Shown here: in pieces, positions 36,256 to 44,740 of the stretch
Layout: each line of letters starts with the position of its first letter
How positions within the stretch are numbered: the stretch's first letter is position 1
Assembly: GCF_003994475.1 (NCBI RefSeq)
Contig: NZ_RZNY01000011.1
Span: 1 to 64,000, forward strand
Length of the DNA: 64,000 nucleotides
Direction: 5' to 3'
Source of the DNA: Paenibacillus anaericanus
Lineage (GTDB): Bacteria > Bacillota > Bacilli > Paenibacillales > Paenibacillaceae
The notes under the pieces: generated by a model
Told to the model about the DNA's origin: nothing
What the model saw: the letters and a program-made list of their open reading frames with translations, nothing else
Database searches by the model: none
Made by a program: the position numbers and the translations under genes

Positions 36256-36621
36256 ATGAAACGTCATTTCAAAGTAGCACTTCTGCTATCTATCATGCTA
36301 CTTTCAATTACTGGTTCCGCCTTTGCTAAAGATGTAGTAGTTCTAAACATTACTCCTGCACCATCTGTTATCATATCTAATGAATTGACTGTTGTTTCTG
36401 ACACCATTGAGGTTAATAATCTACAAAGAAACGTTACAATTTCAAGAGACTTTGCAGCAAGTGAGAATATTCCCGCATCAATTATCTATAATAAGGACTA
36501 CGGAACCCTAGGTAAATGGAGTGGCATTCTATTCAGAACAAATTCCCCTGCTCCTGAACCCACTATAGGTGATGGACTTAGATTTTATTACTCTGGTACC
36601 CTTTATAGGAACGCCGACTAA
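36256..36621 (+). CDS. Small secreted protein of unknown function
   Basis: A 121-residue protein with a clear signal peptide (KVALLLSIMLLSITGSAFA, cleaved before KDVVV). The mature 97 residues look beta-rich and contain no cysteine. The pattern NLQRNVTISRDFAAS...PASIIYNKDYG...WSGILF resembles small secreted DUF5626-like proteins of Firmicutes, but I cannot assign a family. AAGGGG precedes the ATG. It is alone on its strand. Confidence 0.65.
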   Translation: MKRHFKVALLLSIMLLSITGSAFAKDVVVLNITPAPSVIISNELTVVSDTIEVNNLQRNVTISRDFAASENIPASIIYNKDYGTLGKWSGILFRTNSPAPEPTIGDGLRFYYSGTLYRNAD

Positions 36622-36667
36622 TAATTACGCATAAACGCTCTCATCGATTTTCGCCGAATCGTATTGA

Positions 36668-36967
36668 TTAAGCTTTCGGACTGCCCCACGCGAAAGTTTC
36701 AAGTTCACGGATACGTCGAAGAATATCTTCTTGGGTATTCATCGAATGATTCTCGCTTTTCTGCAACTGCATGATTTTCTCCTGGAGTGTTCTAATAATC
36801 TGGTTATAGAGATCATAATCCTTAATGATTATATCCAAGAACTCATTAACCTGGTTTTGATCATATCCACGAAAAGTGCTTTCAAAAATTTTGTCGTGTA
36901 TCTCCTGGAAGGTAAGCTTAATCCCCATTTCTCTTGGTTTAAGAGTTGCGATTTTTTCAAATTCCAT
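36668..36967 (-). CDS. Short DivIVA-domain protein
   Basis: It begins at the ATG at 36967 (99 aa); an in-frame ATG 12 bases earlier touches the GGGG site. The DivIVA N-terminal signature is clear: KLTFQEIHDKIFESTFRGYDQNQVNEFLDIIIKDYDLY, followed by a coiled coil to about residue 90. Full DivIVA is about 160 aa or more and GpsB about 100, so by length this resembles GpsB. GpsB normally coordinates cell-wall synthesis at the septum. It could be a paralogue; context gives no hint. Confidence 0.82.
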   Translation of the reverse strand: MEFEKIATLKPREMGIKLTFQEIHDKIFESTFRGYDQNQVNEFLDIIIKDYDLYNQIIRTLQEKIMQLQKSENHSMNTQEDILRRIRELETFAWGSPKA

Positions 36968-37282
36968 CGAACAGAACATCCCCTTTAAAAGACTTGTGAT
37001 ATCTCAACATCCATATAGAATTTATTGTTATCAATAGTAACTCGTTCTAGCAATTCGACAAGAGGATCTTAATTCCTGCAAACTTTGATTTACTTATATA
37101 TCAGCAATAATAAACGCATCTGTTTTCGGAATAGATGAAAATTTCCTCGATAAAAACTGTACATAAATAGGATGTACGGTATAAAAGGAGTATATGTATG
37201 TATAACCTAGTAATTTAAAATTAGCGTTATCCAATGTTGTTTATCATGCCTCTTTATATTGGTGTTTTTATGCTAGTTCATA

Positions 37283-37552
37283 GTGGTTATTTTGTGTTTG
37301 CCGCCAATTCGACAAGCAGCACTAGAGCTTCATGTTAGTTTCATCACCGTAAAGAAAGCTTGGGAAGAACTCGAGCGAAGTGGTTTGATCAATACATTAT
37401 CAGGTAAAGGTTGTTTTGTAGCCAAGTTCTCATCCGATGAAATGCTTCAAATGCGTAACGAAATGATCTTAAAGCAAAGCGACGTTTCATACTACAAATC
37501 CTTTGGCCTCACCCAAGATGAAGTTTTTGAACTGTTGAAAAAGAATTATTAA
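37283..37552 (+). pseudogene. Truncated GntR-family (YtrA-like) regulator
   Basis: Residues 6-89 match the second half of a small GntR regulator: LPPIRQAALELHVSFITVKKAWEELERSGLI, SGKGCFVAKFSSD, and the tail SFGLTQDEVFELLKKNY. The first 40 or so residues that complete the winged helix (helix 1 and the PGDxLPS approach) are missing. The bases upstream have stop codons in all three frames. No good ribosome site precedes the remnant. YtrA-type regulators normally head an ABC operon, none of which survives here. Confidence 0.75.
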
Positions 37553-37682
37553 CCGCCTACCCGATACATTCTCATGTGAGATCAATAAATTGGATTTCCT
37601 GCAAGAAGCGGTGTAGCATTAACACCGGTTGCACCCGTGAAGGAAGTTTCCGCGGTTCGATACGAATAGCGGTGAATGGAAT

Positions 37683-37707
37683 GGAAAGCTCTCGTGAAGG
37701 GAGCTTT
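37683..37707. other. Terminator-like hairpin in the gap after the GntR relic
   Basis: GAAAGCTC/GGAGCTTTC with an eight-base loop, followed by T-rich sequence on the plus strand. The rest of 37553-37822 has no gene I can support. Confidence 0.5.
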
Positions 37708-37822
37708 CTTTCATTGGTTACCCCTTTGGCTTTTGAGATTTTTCAACGTTACCTATTTCGTGACCGAAATTGGGATTGCAGAACGTGATGACAAATCTGT
37801 AGGCTTACGCATTTTGCTTCCA

Positions 37823-38821
37823 TTAGAAAGTTATAATAACTTTGCCTTGTGAATGACCAGTAGAAACTTGATGTAATGCCTTATTAATGTCATCAAATGT
37901 ATAAGTTGAATCAATTGAAGTTGTAATATTCTCATTTTCAATAAGACAAGTAATCTCTTGTAACTGTCTTCCATTGGCTTGCACAAATAAAAAGTGATAT
38001 TCTTTGTTATCTCTAGCTGCTAATCGGTCTAAACGAGCACCCACTAAACCAAACAACATTTTTTTCCACATTGGAAAATTATTTTCAACGGCGAAGCGAT
38101 AATTTGGTAAGCCTTTCAATGATACTAATTTTCCTTGAGGTTTTAAAATATCAAGTTCAGTTTTTATTTCATTTGTACCCAAGGTGTCTATAACATAATC
38201 TATATTGGATAGAACCTCAGCATAGTTTTCCTCTTTATAATTTATAAATTCATCTGCCCCAATCGACAGTGTACGTGATCGACCTCTTTCACTGCCACTT
38301 GCAATAACGTATAACCCCATTGATTTAGCAATAGGGATTGCCATAGCACCGAAGCCGCCGGTTCCCCCAGGAATAAATAGCTTTGCATTAGGCTGAGCAT
38401 TTAATACGTCCTTCAATGCTTGATAAGCTGTTAATGCAGTAAGGGGAACCGCAGCCGCTTCAACAAAGGATAAATTTTTAGGCATTTTAGATATAGCGTC
38501 ATCTTTGACCGCCACATATTCAGCAAAAGCTCCTATTTTATTCACTGGCAACCTTGTATAAACTTGGTCGCCAACCTGAAAATCAACAACATCTTTACCA
38601 ACTGCCTCTATAACACCAGATAGTTCATTGCCTAATGTTAATGGGAAATCATAATCAGCAATCATTCGGATACTTCCATTCAAAATAAGAATATCTAAAG
38701 GATTTACACCTGCAGCTTTCACTTTAACGAGTACCTCATGGTTATTGATTTCTGGTATTTTCACATTATTGATTTCCAATTGTATTTCTTTTGAGTATTT
38801 CTGCATTTGAGCAGCTCTCAT
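37823..38821 (-). CDS. NADP-dependent MDR/quinone-oxidoreductase-like protein
   Basis: A 332-residue zinc-independent medium-chain reductase. It has an N-terminal GroES-like domain (VKVKAAGVNPLDILI, LGNELSGVI), the Rossmann motif IPGGTGGFGAMAIPIAKSMG, and C-terminal TYTFDDINKALHQVSTGHSQGKVII. It lacks the structural-zinc cysteine cluster. It typically reduces quinones or alpha,beta-unsaturated carbonyls with NADPH. It is last in a minus-strand run SDR-OYE-MDR, separated from OYE by a hairpin. Confidence 0.9.
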   Translation of the reverse strand: MRAAQMQKYSKEIQLEINNVKIPEINNHEVLVKVKAAGVNPLDILILNGSIRMIADYDFPLTLGNELSGVIEAVGKDVVDFQVGDQVYTRLPVNKIGAFAEYVAVKDDAISKMPKNLSFVEAAAVPLTALTAYQALKDVLNAQPNAKLFIPGGTGGFGAMAIPIAKSMGLYVIASGSERGRSRTLSIGADEFINYKEENYAEVLSNIDYVIDTLGTNEIKTELDILKPQGKLVSLKGLPNYRFAVENNFPMWKKMLFGLVGARLDRLAARDNKEYHFLFVQANGRQLQEITCLIENENITTSIDSTYTFDDINKALHQVSTGHSQGKVIITF

Positions 38822-38854
38822 GTTCTTTCAGCGTCCTTTCTACTTAAAAATCTT

Positions 38855-38883
38855 ATGGCGTACAATTTTTAGTTGTACGCCAT
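38855..38883 (-). other. Hairpin between OYE and MDR genes
   Basis: An 11-bp perfect stem ATGGCGTACAA/TTGTACGCCAT with a 7-base loop. Only a weak T run (AAGATTTTT) follows on the minus strand, so termination may be partial. Confidence 0.6.
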
Positions 38884-38901
38884 TTCTGGATTCACTTATT
38901 C

Positions 38902-39984
38902 TTACTGCTGTTGAGAATTTAATTCTTCCATTTTAGGATAGTCTGTATAACCTAAGCTTCCGTTACCTGCGTATAATGTTTTAGGATCAACTTCATTTAA
39001 AGGAAATCCCTTTTTAAGACGTTCCACTAAATCCGGATTAGCTAATGACCAGATACCGACTGGCACTACATCAGCAGTCCCGTTATCAATATCTATACTA
39101 ATATCGTCAAGTGCCCGTCCTGCTCGATTAACCAATAATGGATTTGTCCAAATCGAACGAATTTTACGTAGCAGTGTTTCGTTCCCTAAATGCATAACAT
39201 GGAGGTATGCTAAATTAAACTTAGCTAATTCTTTTACAAGATGGAGATAAACCTCCGGTCCTTGTTCGCCTTCATTAATCCCACCAAGAGGTGTTCCTGG
39301 TGAAATACGGAAGCCAGTTCTTTCTGCTCCAATTTCTTCAACGACTGCTTTCGTTACTTCGATTGCAAAGCGAGCACGGTTCTCCACAGATCCTCCGTAT
39401 TTATCGATTCGTTTATTCGAATTTTCTCCAATAAATTGATTGATTAGATAACCGTTGGCTCCATGAATTTCAACCCCATCAGCACCTGCCTTAATAGCTG
39501 CTGCGGCTGCTTTACGGAAGTCTGCAATAGTATTTCGAATATCTTCTTCACTCAGCTCTCGTGGGACGGGTATTTCCTGCATTCCTTTAGCAGTAAACAT
39601 TTCTACACCAGGTGCGATCGCAGAGGGTGCAACTGCTTGACGATGATGCGGAGTATTGTCGGGGTGCGAAATTCGTCCCACATGCATTAATTGTATATAC
39701 ATAAACCCATCTGCTTCATGCACTGCATCCGTAACCTTTTTCCAACCTTCTATTTGTTTTTCAGTATAGATACCAGGTGAATTTAAATAACCTTGTCCAT
39801 CATCAGATGGTTGTGTACCTTCACTAATAATTAAACCCATAGATACTCTTTGAGCATAATAAAGGGAGCTTAATTCTCCCGGTGTACCGTCCTTTTCCGC
39901 TCTACTACGTGTCATAGGTGCCATTGCTAAACGATGAGGTAATTCCATATTTCCAATTTTAGTTCTACTCCACAATTTGTCCAT
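38902..39984 (-). CDS. Old Yellow Enzyme-family alkene reductase
   Basis: The ATG at 39984 follows GAGGAG (360 aa). FMN barrel features: LAMAPMTRSRA, IQLMHVGRISH, GVEIHGANGYLINQF (substrate-binding H and N), NKRIDKYGGSVENR and LVNRAGRALDD near the C-terminus. It reduces activated C=C bonds (enones, nitro-alkenes) with NAD(P)H. Together with the SDR and MDR it fits a TetR-controlled response to electrophiles. The gap to the SDR is 43 bp, so they are one transcript. Confidence 0.92.
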   Translation of the reverse strand: MDKLWSRTKIGNMELPHRLAMAPMTRSRAEKDGTPGELSSLYYAQRVSMGLIISEGTQPSDDGQGYLNSPGIYTEKQIEGWKKVTDAVHEADGFMYIQLMHVGRISHPDNTPHHRQAVAPSAIAPGVEMFTAKGMQEIPVPRELSEEDIRNTIADFRKAAAAAIKAGADGVEIHGANGYLINQFIGENSNKRIDKYGGSVENRARFAIEVTKAVVEEIGAERTGFRISPGTPLGGINEGEQGPEVYLHLVKELAKFNLAYLHVMHLGNETLLRKIRSIWTNPLLVNRAGRALDDISIDIDNGTADVVPVGIWSLANPDLVERLKKGFPLNEVDPKTLYAGNGSLGYTDYPKMEELNSQQQ

Positions 39985-40027
39985 TTTGTACACTCCTCTT
40001 TAAATTAAGTTAGCATCGAAATTGTCA

Positions 40028-40726
40028 TTAAGAAAGATATGGGTATAGTGCAGGAACGCCCCCTGCAAGTCCACTTTGTATCTTTCGGCTGTCGTCATCA
40101 GCAATAATTTCAAAGCTGCCAGATTCTATGCCATCAACAGCTATTTTTGCGATATCTGCAGGGTTGGATTTTGGAACTTCTAAGCTGCTTGTCATATCTG
40201 TCTCCATAAAGCCCACATGTAATCCTGCTACTCTTATATTATGAGGATACAGATTTAGACGTAAATCGTTAGTCAATGCCCACTCTGCAGCCTTTGCAGC
40301 TGAATAAGCACCCACAGTTCCTGAACTAAACCAAGATAATGCGGAAAGAACATTCAATATGGACCCTCCCCCATTTTTTTCTAGTATCGGTGCAAAAGTA
40401 CGAACCATGGATAATGTACCGAAGAAATGCGTATCAAACTCCAAATGTATTTTTTCTACATCATCGTCCAGCAAAGAGGCGCCAGTCGATGATCCTGCAT
40501 TGTTGATTAAAAGCGTAACATCCTTAGCGAGGATAGCAGCTGCTGCAACTTCTTGAGGGTTGGTAATATCAAGCTTTACAGGTGTAACGCCTGGAATATC
40601 AATGGTCTCCGGATTTCTTGCGCCAGCATAAACTTTGGCCCCTCTGGATAGAAGTTCAAGGGTGAGATGGCGGCCAAAACCTCGGTTTGCTCCAGTCACA
40701 AATGCGACTTGTTCAGAAATTTTCAT
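40028..40726 (-). CDS. SDR-family oxidoreductase
   Basis: A 232-residue short-chain dehydrogenase with TGANRGFG (10-17), NNAGSS, catalytic Ser in VLSALSWFS and YSAAK. It is slightly short for the family. Arginine in AGARNPET after strand 2 suggests NADP(H). It is the first gene after the 75-bp operator repeats and therefore the likely primary target of the TetR protein at 41021. Confidence 0.9.
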   Translation of the reverse strand: MKISEQVAFVTGANRGFGRHLTLELLSRGAKVYAGARNPETIDIPGVTPVKLDITNPQEVAAAAILAKDVTLLINNAGSSTGASLLDDDVEKIHLEFDTHFFGTLSMVRTFAPILEKNGGGSILNVLSALSWFSSGTVGAYSAAKAAEWALTNDLRLNLYPHNIRVAGLHVGFMETDMTSSLEVPKSNPADIAKIAVDGIESGSFEIIADDDSRKIQSGLAGGVPALYPYLS

Positions 40727-40833
40727 TTTATTAACTCCTTTTATTCATTGTTTGAGTGCAAATCCTCATAAAACTAAGCAAACTGTGACTCACTTTTTTA
40801 AAAGTTATAGGTATAGAATATTCTTACTATATG

Positions 40834-40998
40834 GGAATGATCATTCTAAAATACACACAAGAATAGATCATTCATGAAAGTACTTTAGCAAGGAAAGAAA
40901 TACGTTTTGAGAACGATCATTCTAAAAAACACAAAAGAATGACCCTTGTAAAGAGAGCTTTAAACAAGGCAAGACTCAATTATGAGAACGTTCATTCT
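40834..40998 (-). promoter_or_regulatory. Three TetR-type operators at 75-bp intervals
   Basis: The near-palindromes GGAATGATCATTCT (40834-40847), AGAACGATCATTCT (40910-40923) and AGAACGTTCATTCT (40985-40998) lie 76 and 75 bp apart, each with the same TTTT flank. The sequence between them is also recognisably repeated, so this is a decayed tandem duplication of an operator-bearing unit. A related half site overlaps the tetR promoter at 41632-41643. The region controls the SDR-OYE-MDR operon. Confidence 0.75.
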
Positions 40999-41020
40999 AA
41001 AATATGCATAAGCAAATTAC

Positions 41021-41593
41021 TTATAAAAGTTTAATGGATAAATCGGCTATACGGTGTAACTTTTCTTTAGGTATGGTAGTTCTTGTCATTACCCTTAACC
41101 CAACACAAACAGCATGCAGATGTTCCGCTAGATCATCGGCATTATAATCCGAGTTAAATTCTCCATCCTGCTGGCCCCACAGAATAATATCTTTGAGCAG
41201 CTGCTCTGATAATGTGAACGATTCAGTGGACTTCAAATCCACATCGGCATCGCGCATTGCCAATTCCACCGCTGAATTCACCATCAAACAGCCTGAGGGT
41301 GAATCTTCTTCACCATATATCATGAAACTAAAGATAAGCTGAAGTGCCTCAGTTGCAGTCTTAGAGCGTTTAACTTCACCCGTAAGCTCAGCATTCACTT
41401 TATCGCGAAATCGGTCCATTGCTTTCAAAAATAGCGTATGCTTGTCGCCGAATGTGTCATATATACTTCTTCGATGAACTCCCATATGCTCAACAAGATC
41501 TGTCAAAGATGTCTTCTCGTAACCCTGTTCCCAAAAAAGCTTCATCGCCCTATCTAATACTACGTTCTCATCGAATTCTTTGCTTCTTGCCAT
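41021..41593 (-). CDS. TetR/AcrR-family regulator
   Basis: A 190-residue regulator. The N-terminal HTH (FDENVVLDRAMKLFWEQGYEKTSLTDLVEHMGVHRRSIYDTFGDK) is followed by a TetR_C-like ligand domain. AGGGAGG precedes the ATG. Located directly upstream of, and on the same strand as, the SDR-OYE-MDR genes, it probably represses both itself and them through the AGAACGATC-type sites and is released by a reactive electrophile or antibiotic. Confidence 0.92.
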   Translation of the reverse strand: MARSKEFDENVVLDRAMKLFWEQGYEKTSLTDLVEHMGVHRRSIYDTFGDKHTLFLKAMDRFRDKVNAELTGEVKRSKTATEALQLIFSFMIYGEEDSPSGCLMVNSAVELAMRDADVDLKSTESFTLSEQLLKDIILWGQQDGEFNSDYNADDLAEHLHAVCVGLRVMTRTTIPKEKLHRIADLSIKLL

Positions 41594-41631
41594 TCTTCTA
41601 TTCCCTCCCTAATAGTCAATATAACATATTG

Positions 41632-41643
41632 AGAACGATCGGT
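41632..41643 (-). promoter_or_regulatory. Candidate autoregulatory operator of tetR
   Basis: AGAACGATCGGT, one arm identical to the operators at 40910-40923, stands just upstream of a TATATT -10-like sequence (minus strand) and about 40 bp from the start codon. Confidence 0.5.
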
Positions 41644-41669
41644 AAAGAAAGACTCGCTATACATCAAAA

Positions 41670-41785
41670 TGAGCCGATTGCAATGGCCGCTGCTTTCCTT
41701 TGTTATTCAACTATCCTTGCCCGTTGAGAAAAGGGCTACCACTCGGCAGCCCTTGCTCTGTTGAACTATCGTTACCCGTTAGAAG
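41670..41785. repeat. Two tandem copies (C and D) of the dispersed intergenic repeat
   Basis: Copy C (41670-41729): hairpin-like purine stretch, then ctttgttattcaactatccttgcccgttgag. Copy D (41730-41785): hairpin GGGCTACC/GGCAGCCC, then ctgttgaactatcgttacccgttagaag. Both share the hairpin plus AACTATC.TN.CCCGTTAG architecture of copies A and B. Confidence 0.65.
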
Positions 41786-41797
41786 TGTCCCTTTATC

Positions 41798-42172
41798 CTA
41801 TAATTTGGAAATCCCGCTTGGTATTATGCCTGTGTGTTGAATGGTACGAATCTGAGAAGTTGTTATCCGGAATCCAACCAGAATAAACGACGAGGTTACA
41901 TTGTTAAAGTTAAAAGCTCGTAAGTCTGAGATGTTCTGGCTACCACGGAAAATCCGAAAATTCCCTGTAAAGTTACGGCCTGAAAAGAGTACTAATGTAA
42001 CTTGACTAGGAATTACAACATTTCTTAGCCGAAAACTGGAGATGATGTTGTTAAAACCGAATAATCCCAGATTTGAAACTGCCACTCCTCGCCTAAATGT
42101 TAGACTTCTTCTAGTAAAGTTAAAACCCGAGAAAAAAGTAACTCTAACATTTCGATTAGATATTAATCCCAT
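41798..42172 (-). CDS. Beta/gamma-crystallin-like two-repeat protein
   Basis: The ATG at 42172 follows GGAGAG by eight bases (124 aa). Two halves repeat each other: VRVTFFSGFNFTRRSLTF (about 8-25) with FGFNNIISSFRL, and VTLVLFSGRNFTGNFRIF (about 59-76) with FNFNNVTSSFIL. This matches the Greek-key beta/gamma-crystallin motif (Y/FxxxxFxGxxxxF, then a late S-S-x-hydrophobic strand). There is no signal peptide and no acidic Ca-binding (N/D)(N/D)xx(S/T)S pair beyond FNNxxSS. The family is common in spore and stress proteins. Function unknown. Confidence 0.65.
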   Translation of the reverse strand: MGLISNRNVRVTFFSGFNFTRRSLTFRRGVAVSNLGLFGFNNIISSFRLRNVVIPSQVTLVLFSGRNFTGNFRIFRGSQNISDLRAFNFNNVTSSFILVGFRITTSQIRTIQHTGIIPSGISKL

Positions 42173-42323
42173 TCCTTTCACTCTCCTATACATAAGATAG
42201 TAACAATGTATGAATTGGTTAATATATTTGCTTGGACTTATACTATTAATCTGGAACTCTTCCAGATATCATATCCTGCCCAATCGCAACGCGGCTTCCA
42301 GTACATGTCTGCCCTAAAGCATA

Positions 42324-42351
42324 GCAAAAGCGATGGATCCGTTCCATCGCT
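42324..42351 (-). terminator. Terminator after lysS
   Basis: Stem AGCGATGGA/TCCATCGCT with a five-base loop, followed by TTTTGCTAT on the minus strand. Confidence 0.75.
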
Positions 42352-42425
42352 CGTTGAGTTAGACCGTATATATATTCGCCAATGGCGCTTGAAAGTATAA
42401 ATTATTTCTGAGACCCTAATCCAAA

Positions 42426-43886
42426 TTATATTTTTTTAGTTAAGGGGAATAAAATACAATCTTTAATTGTCTCACTATCTGTCAAAACCATCAATAGACG
42501 TTCAATTCCGAATCCCCAACCAGAAATTGGAGGCATTCCATATTCCATAGCCAATAAGTAGTCTTCATCCATTTCCATTGCTTCTAAATCGCCACCACTT
42601 TTCAGAGTGGCTTGTGTCTCTAATCGTTTTCTCTGTTCAACAGGGTCCACTAATTCTGAATACGCATTGATAATCTCTGCACCATTGACTACTAATTGGA
42701 ATCGATCTGAAATTTCTGGACTGTCATTATTTGCTCTTGCTAATGGTGATAGATCAATAGGGTGTTTGATTAAAAATGTTGGTTTTATTAATTGTGGACG
42801 ACACATTTTTTTATATAGAAGATCAATAAAGTTCCCTCTACCTAAAGTCTCGATATTCTCATGTTCTAAATAAATATCTTTTCGTTTTGTTTCTCTATAT
42901 AAGTCATTTACATTTGAATACAAATCAATATCGATGCCCGTATCTTTTAGAATTAAATCTCTAAATGAAACAACGTTCCACTCTAATGAAAAATCAATTG
43001 TTTGTCCTTGTATTTTAATTACTGTTGTATTAAATGTTTGTTTAAGAACATATAAAATCATTTCACGCATGAGTGCCATTGTATCTTCATAGTTCCAATA
43101 AGCTGCATAACCTTCAACCATTGTAAATTCTTGAAGGTGTTGAGGGCTGACTCCTTCATTTCTAAAGCATTTTGCAAATTCAAATATTTTTGTAAAGCCG
43201 CCTACAATTAGTCTTTTTAAGTAAGTCTCTGGTGCAATTCGCAAATTCAATTCCGTATCTAACGAGTTATGATACGTTCTAAATGGGCGTGCTAAAGCAC
43301 CCGAGGAAGTGTGTTGTAACACAGGTGTTTCCACCTCTAAGAAGTTTTTTTCTTCTAAGAATCTACGAACAGCACGCACTAACTTTACTCGCATTAACAT
43401 ACGATTTTGTGTTTCTTTTGTCATCATTAAATCTAAATAACGTTGTCTATAACGTGTGTCTATATTGCTTAATCCATGCCATTTATCTGGTAGTGTGTGT
43501 AATGCTTTCCCAAGAAAAACATAATTTTCGATACGAAGCGTTTTTTCATTTGTTTTCGTAGAATACATATTTCCTTCTACACCAATAAAATCACCTATAT
43601 CGAAAAAGTGGATGAAATCATTATAAGCCTGCTCCCCAACCTCTTCTTTTTTCAGAAGAAGTTGTAAATTACCTTGTATGTCTGAAATTGTGATGAAACT
43701 AAATTTATTAAACTGACGAATCCCCATGATTCTTCCTGCAACTAGAACCCCTGATGTCCCATCCTCAAGTGAAGATGCTTCGTAAAGTTCGTAATTTCTC
43801 GTAAATCTTTCAGGATATACTGGAACCCCCTGCGATCTTAAAGACTCTAATTTTTCTATTCTAAGGGTTGTTTGTTCATTACTCAT
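42426..43886 (-). CDS. lysS: Class II lysyl-tRNA synthetase (T-box regulated)
   Basis: The ATG at 43886 follows GGAG (486 aa). The OB-fold anticodon-binding domain (about 45-150; VAGRIMGIRQFNKFSFITISD) is followed by the class II core: motif 1 (NFLEVETPVLQHTSSGA), motif 2 (FRNEGVSPQHLQEFTMVEGY) and motif 3 (GWGFGIERLLMVL). Motifs 2 and 3 differ from the housekeeping pattern (HNPEFTM, GLGIGIDR), so this is likely a second, divergent copy. A lysine T-box leader lies upstream. Confidence 0.88.
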   Translation of the reverse strand: MSNEQTTLRIEKLESLRSQGVPVYPERFTRNYELYEASSLEDGTSGVLVAGRIMGIRQFNKFSFITISDIQGNLQLLLKKEEVGEQAYNDFIHFFDIGDFIGVEGNMYSTKTNEKTLRIENYVFLGKALHTLPDKWHGLSNIDTRYRQRYLDLMMTKETQNRMLMRVKLVRAVRRFLEEKNFLEVETPVLQHTSSGALARPFRTYHNSLDTELNLRIAPETYLKRLIVGGFTKIFEFAKCFRNEGVSPQHLQEFTMVEGYAAYWNYEDTMALMREMILYVLKQTFNTTVIKIQGQTIDFSLEWNVVSFRDLILKDTGIDIDLYSNVNDLYRETKRKDIYLEHENIETLGRGNFIDLLYKKMCRPQLIKPTFLIKHPIDLSPLARANNDSPEISDRFQLVVNGAEIINAYSELVDPVEQRKRLETQATLKSGGDLEAMEMDEDYLLAMEYGMPPISGWGFGIERLLMVLTDSETIKDCILFPLTKKI

Positions 43887-43953
43887 TCTTATCCACTCCA
43901 ATTTTTATAAGCTTATTTTCGCTTGTAAATTCGCGTATATACTTCTAAACGAC

Positions 43954-44250
43954 AAAAAAACTCCCACCCCCAAGATTCTTCATCTTGAGGACGAGAGTTA
44001 TTAACTTCGTGGTACCACCTCAGTTTGTTGATAAGTTACCATACCAACCTCTTCGGGTACGGCAATTAAAATAATTGATTATACCCTATCTCTTTAACGG
44101 GAGATCCCGTCGCAGCATCACTAAGAACGTTCTTAGATCCGTGCGAAGCTCCAAGCCCTTTTTCATTAAGATCATTATTACTCCTTCCCACCTACCGGAG
44201 CTCTCTGGAAATAATTAATCAAAATTACTCTTCTCTTCATAGCCGTTTAT
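43954..44250 (-). promoter_or_regulatory. T-box leader riboswitch with lysine specifier
   Basis: On the minus strand the leader has an AGTA stem-I motif, an AGAGAG/GGTAGGTGGGA distal region, and a candidate specifier AAA (plus strand 44159-44161) following GAA. The diagnostic T-box AGGTGGTACCACG lies at 44008-44020 and a strong terminator at 43954-43997 ending in seven T. Uncharged tRNA-Lys is expected to bind and favour readthrough into lysS. Confidence 0.9.
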
Positions 44251-44347
44251 TCTATATTATATAATTTAAAACATTTTAGCCTAGAAAAATAGTTTAGTCA
44301 ATTTTGGCTACGTTGTATAGATATTATTCGACATCCTGCTAGTTTAC

Positions 44348-44410
44348 TGTTACGCTTCCTTCCCGCCATGATTTACATTCGTTTCAGCAAACCTACCCGT
44401 TAGCGTAACA
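44348..44410. repeat. Inverted repeat with repeat-family end
   Basis: TGTTACGCT (44348-44356) and AGCGTAACA (44402-44410) are perfectly complementary. The right arm includes acccgttagcgtaac, which matches the tail of the dispersed repeat family. Nothing else is evident between the T-box and 44455. Confidence 0.5.
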
Positions 44411-44454
44411 ATCAGGCACGTAGTTTATCATTCGTTCTTCTCATATATGTCAGC

Positions 44455-44730
44455 TTAGGTGTTTGAATCTTTGATTAGATCGTCGCAGAAAGCCGCAACG
44501 TCACTGCCTGTTACTTCGAACACACCTTTCCCCAAGACCGCTCCCTCTTCAAAAAGATCAATAATCCCCGAGAGCAAACCCGTCCAGTCGGTTAGTTCAA
44601 CAGTGCCGACTTTAAAGAGATATTTTTGAATTTCTTTATAAACAATCTGATAATCTTGCGGGAGCGCTTTGACACGCGACACATGCGCTCGCCACTTTTT
44701 TTTGCCTACGATGATATCGTTTATGCTCAT
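44455..44730 (-). CDS. DUF1048 protein 2
   Basis: A 91-residue helical protein paralogous to the next gene: VKALPQDYQIVYKEIQKYLF, LLSGIIDLFEEGAVLGKGVFEVTGSDVAAFCDDLI. DUF1048 proteins are found almost only next to PadR regulators and are of unknown function. The gap to the neighbour is 10 bp, with GGGAGG before the start. Confidence 0.85.
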   Translation of the reverse strand: MSINDIIVGKKKWRAHVSRVKALPQDYQIVYKEIQKYLFKVGTVELTDWTGLLSGIIDLFEEGAVLGKGVFEVTGSDVAAFCDDLIKDSNT

Positions 44731-44740
44731 TTTATCCTCC

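Noticed and set aside
37576-37788. 70-codon plus-strand frame after the GntR relic
   Set aside because: No recognisable domain or ribosome site; it contains a terminator-like hairpin.
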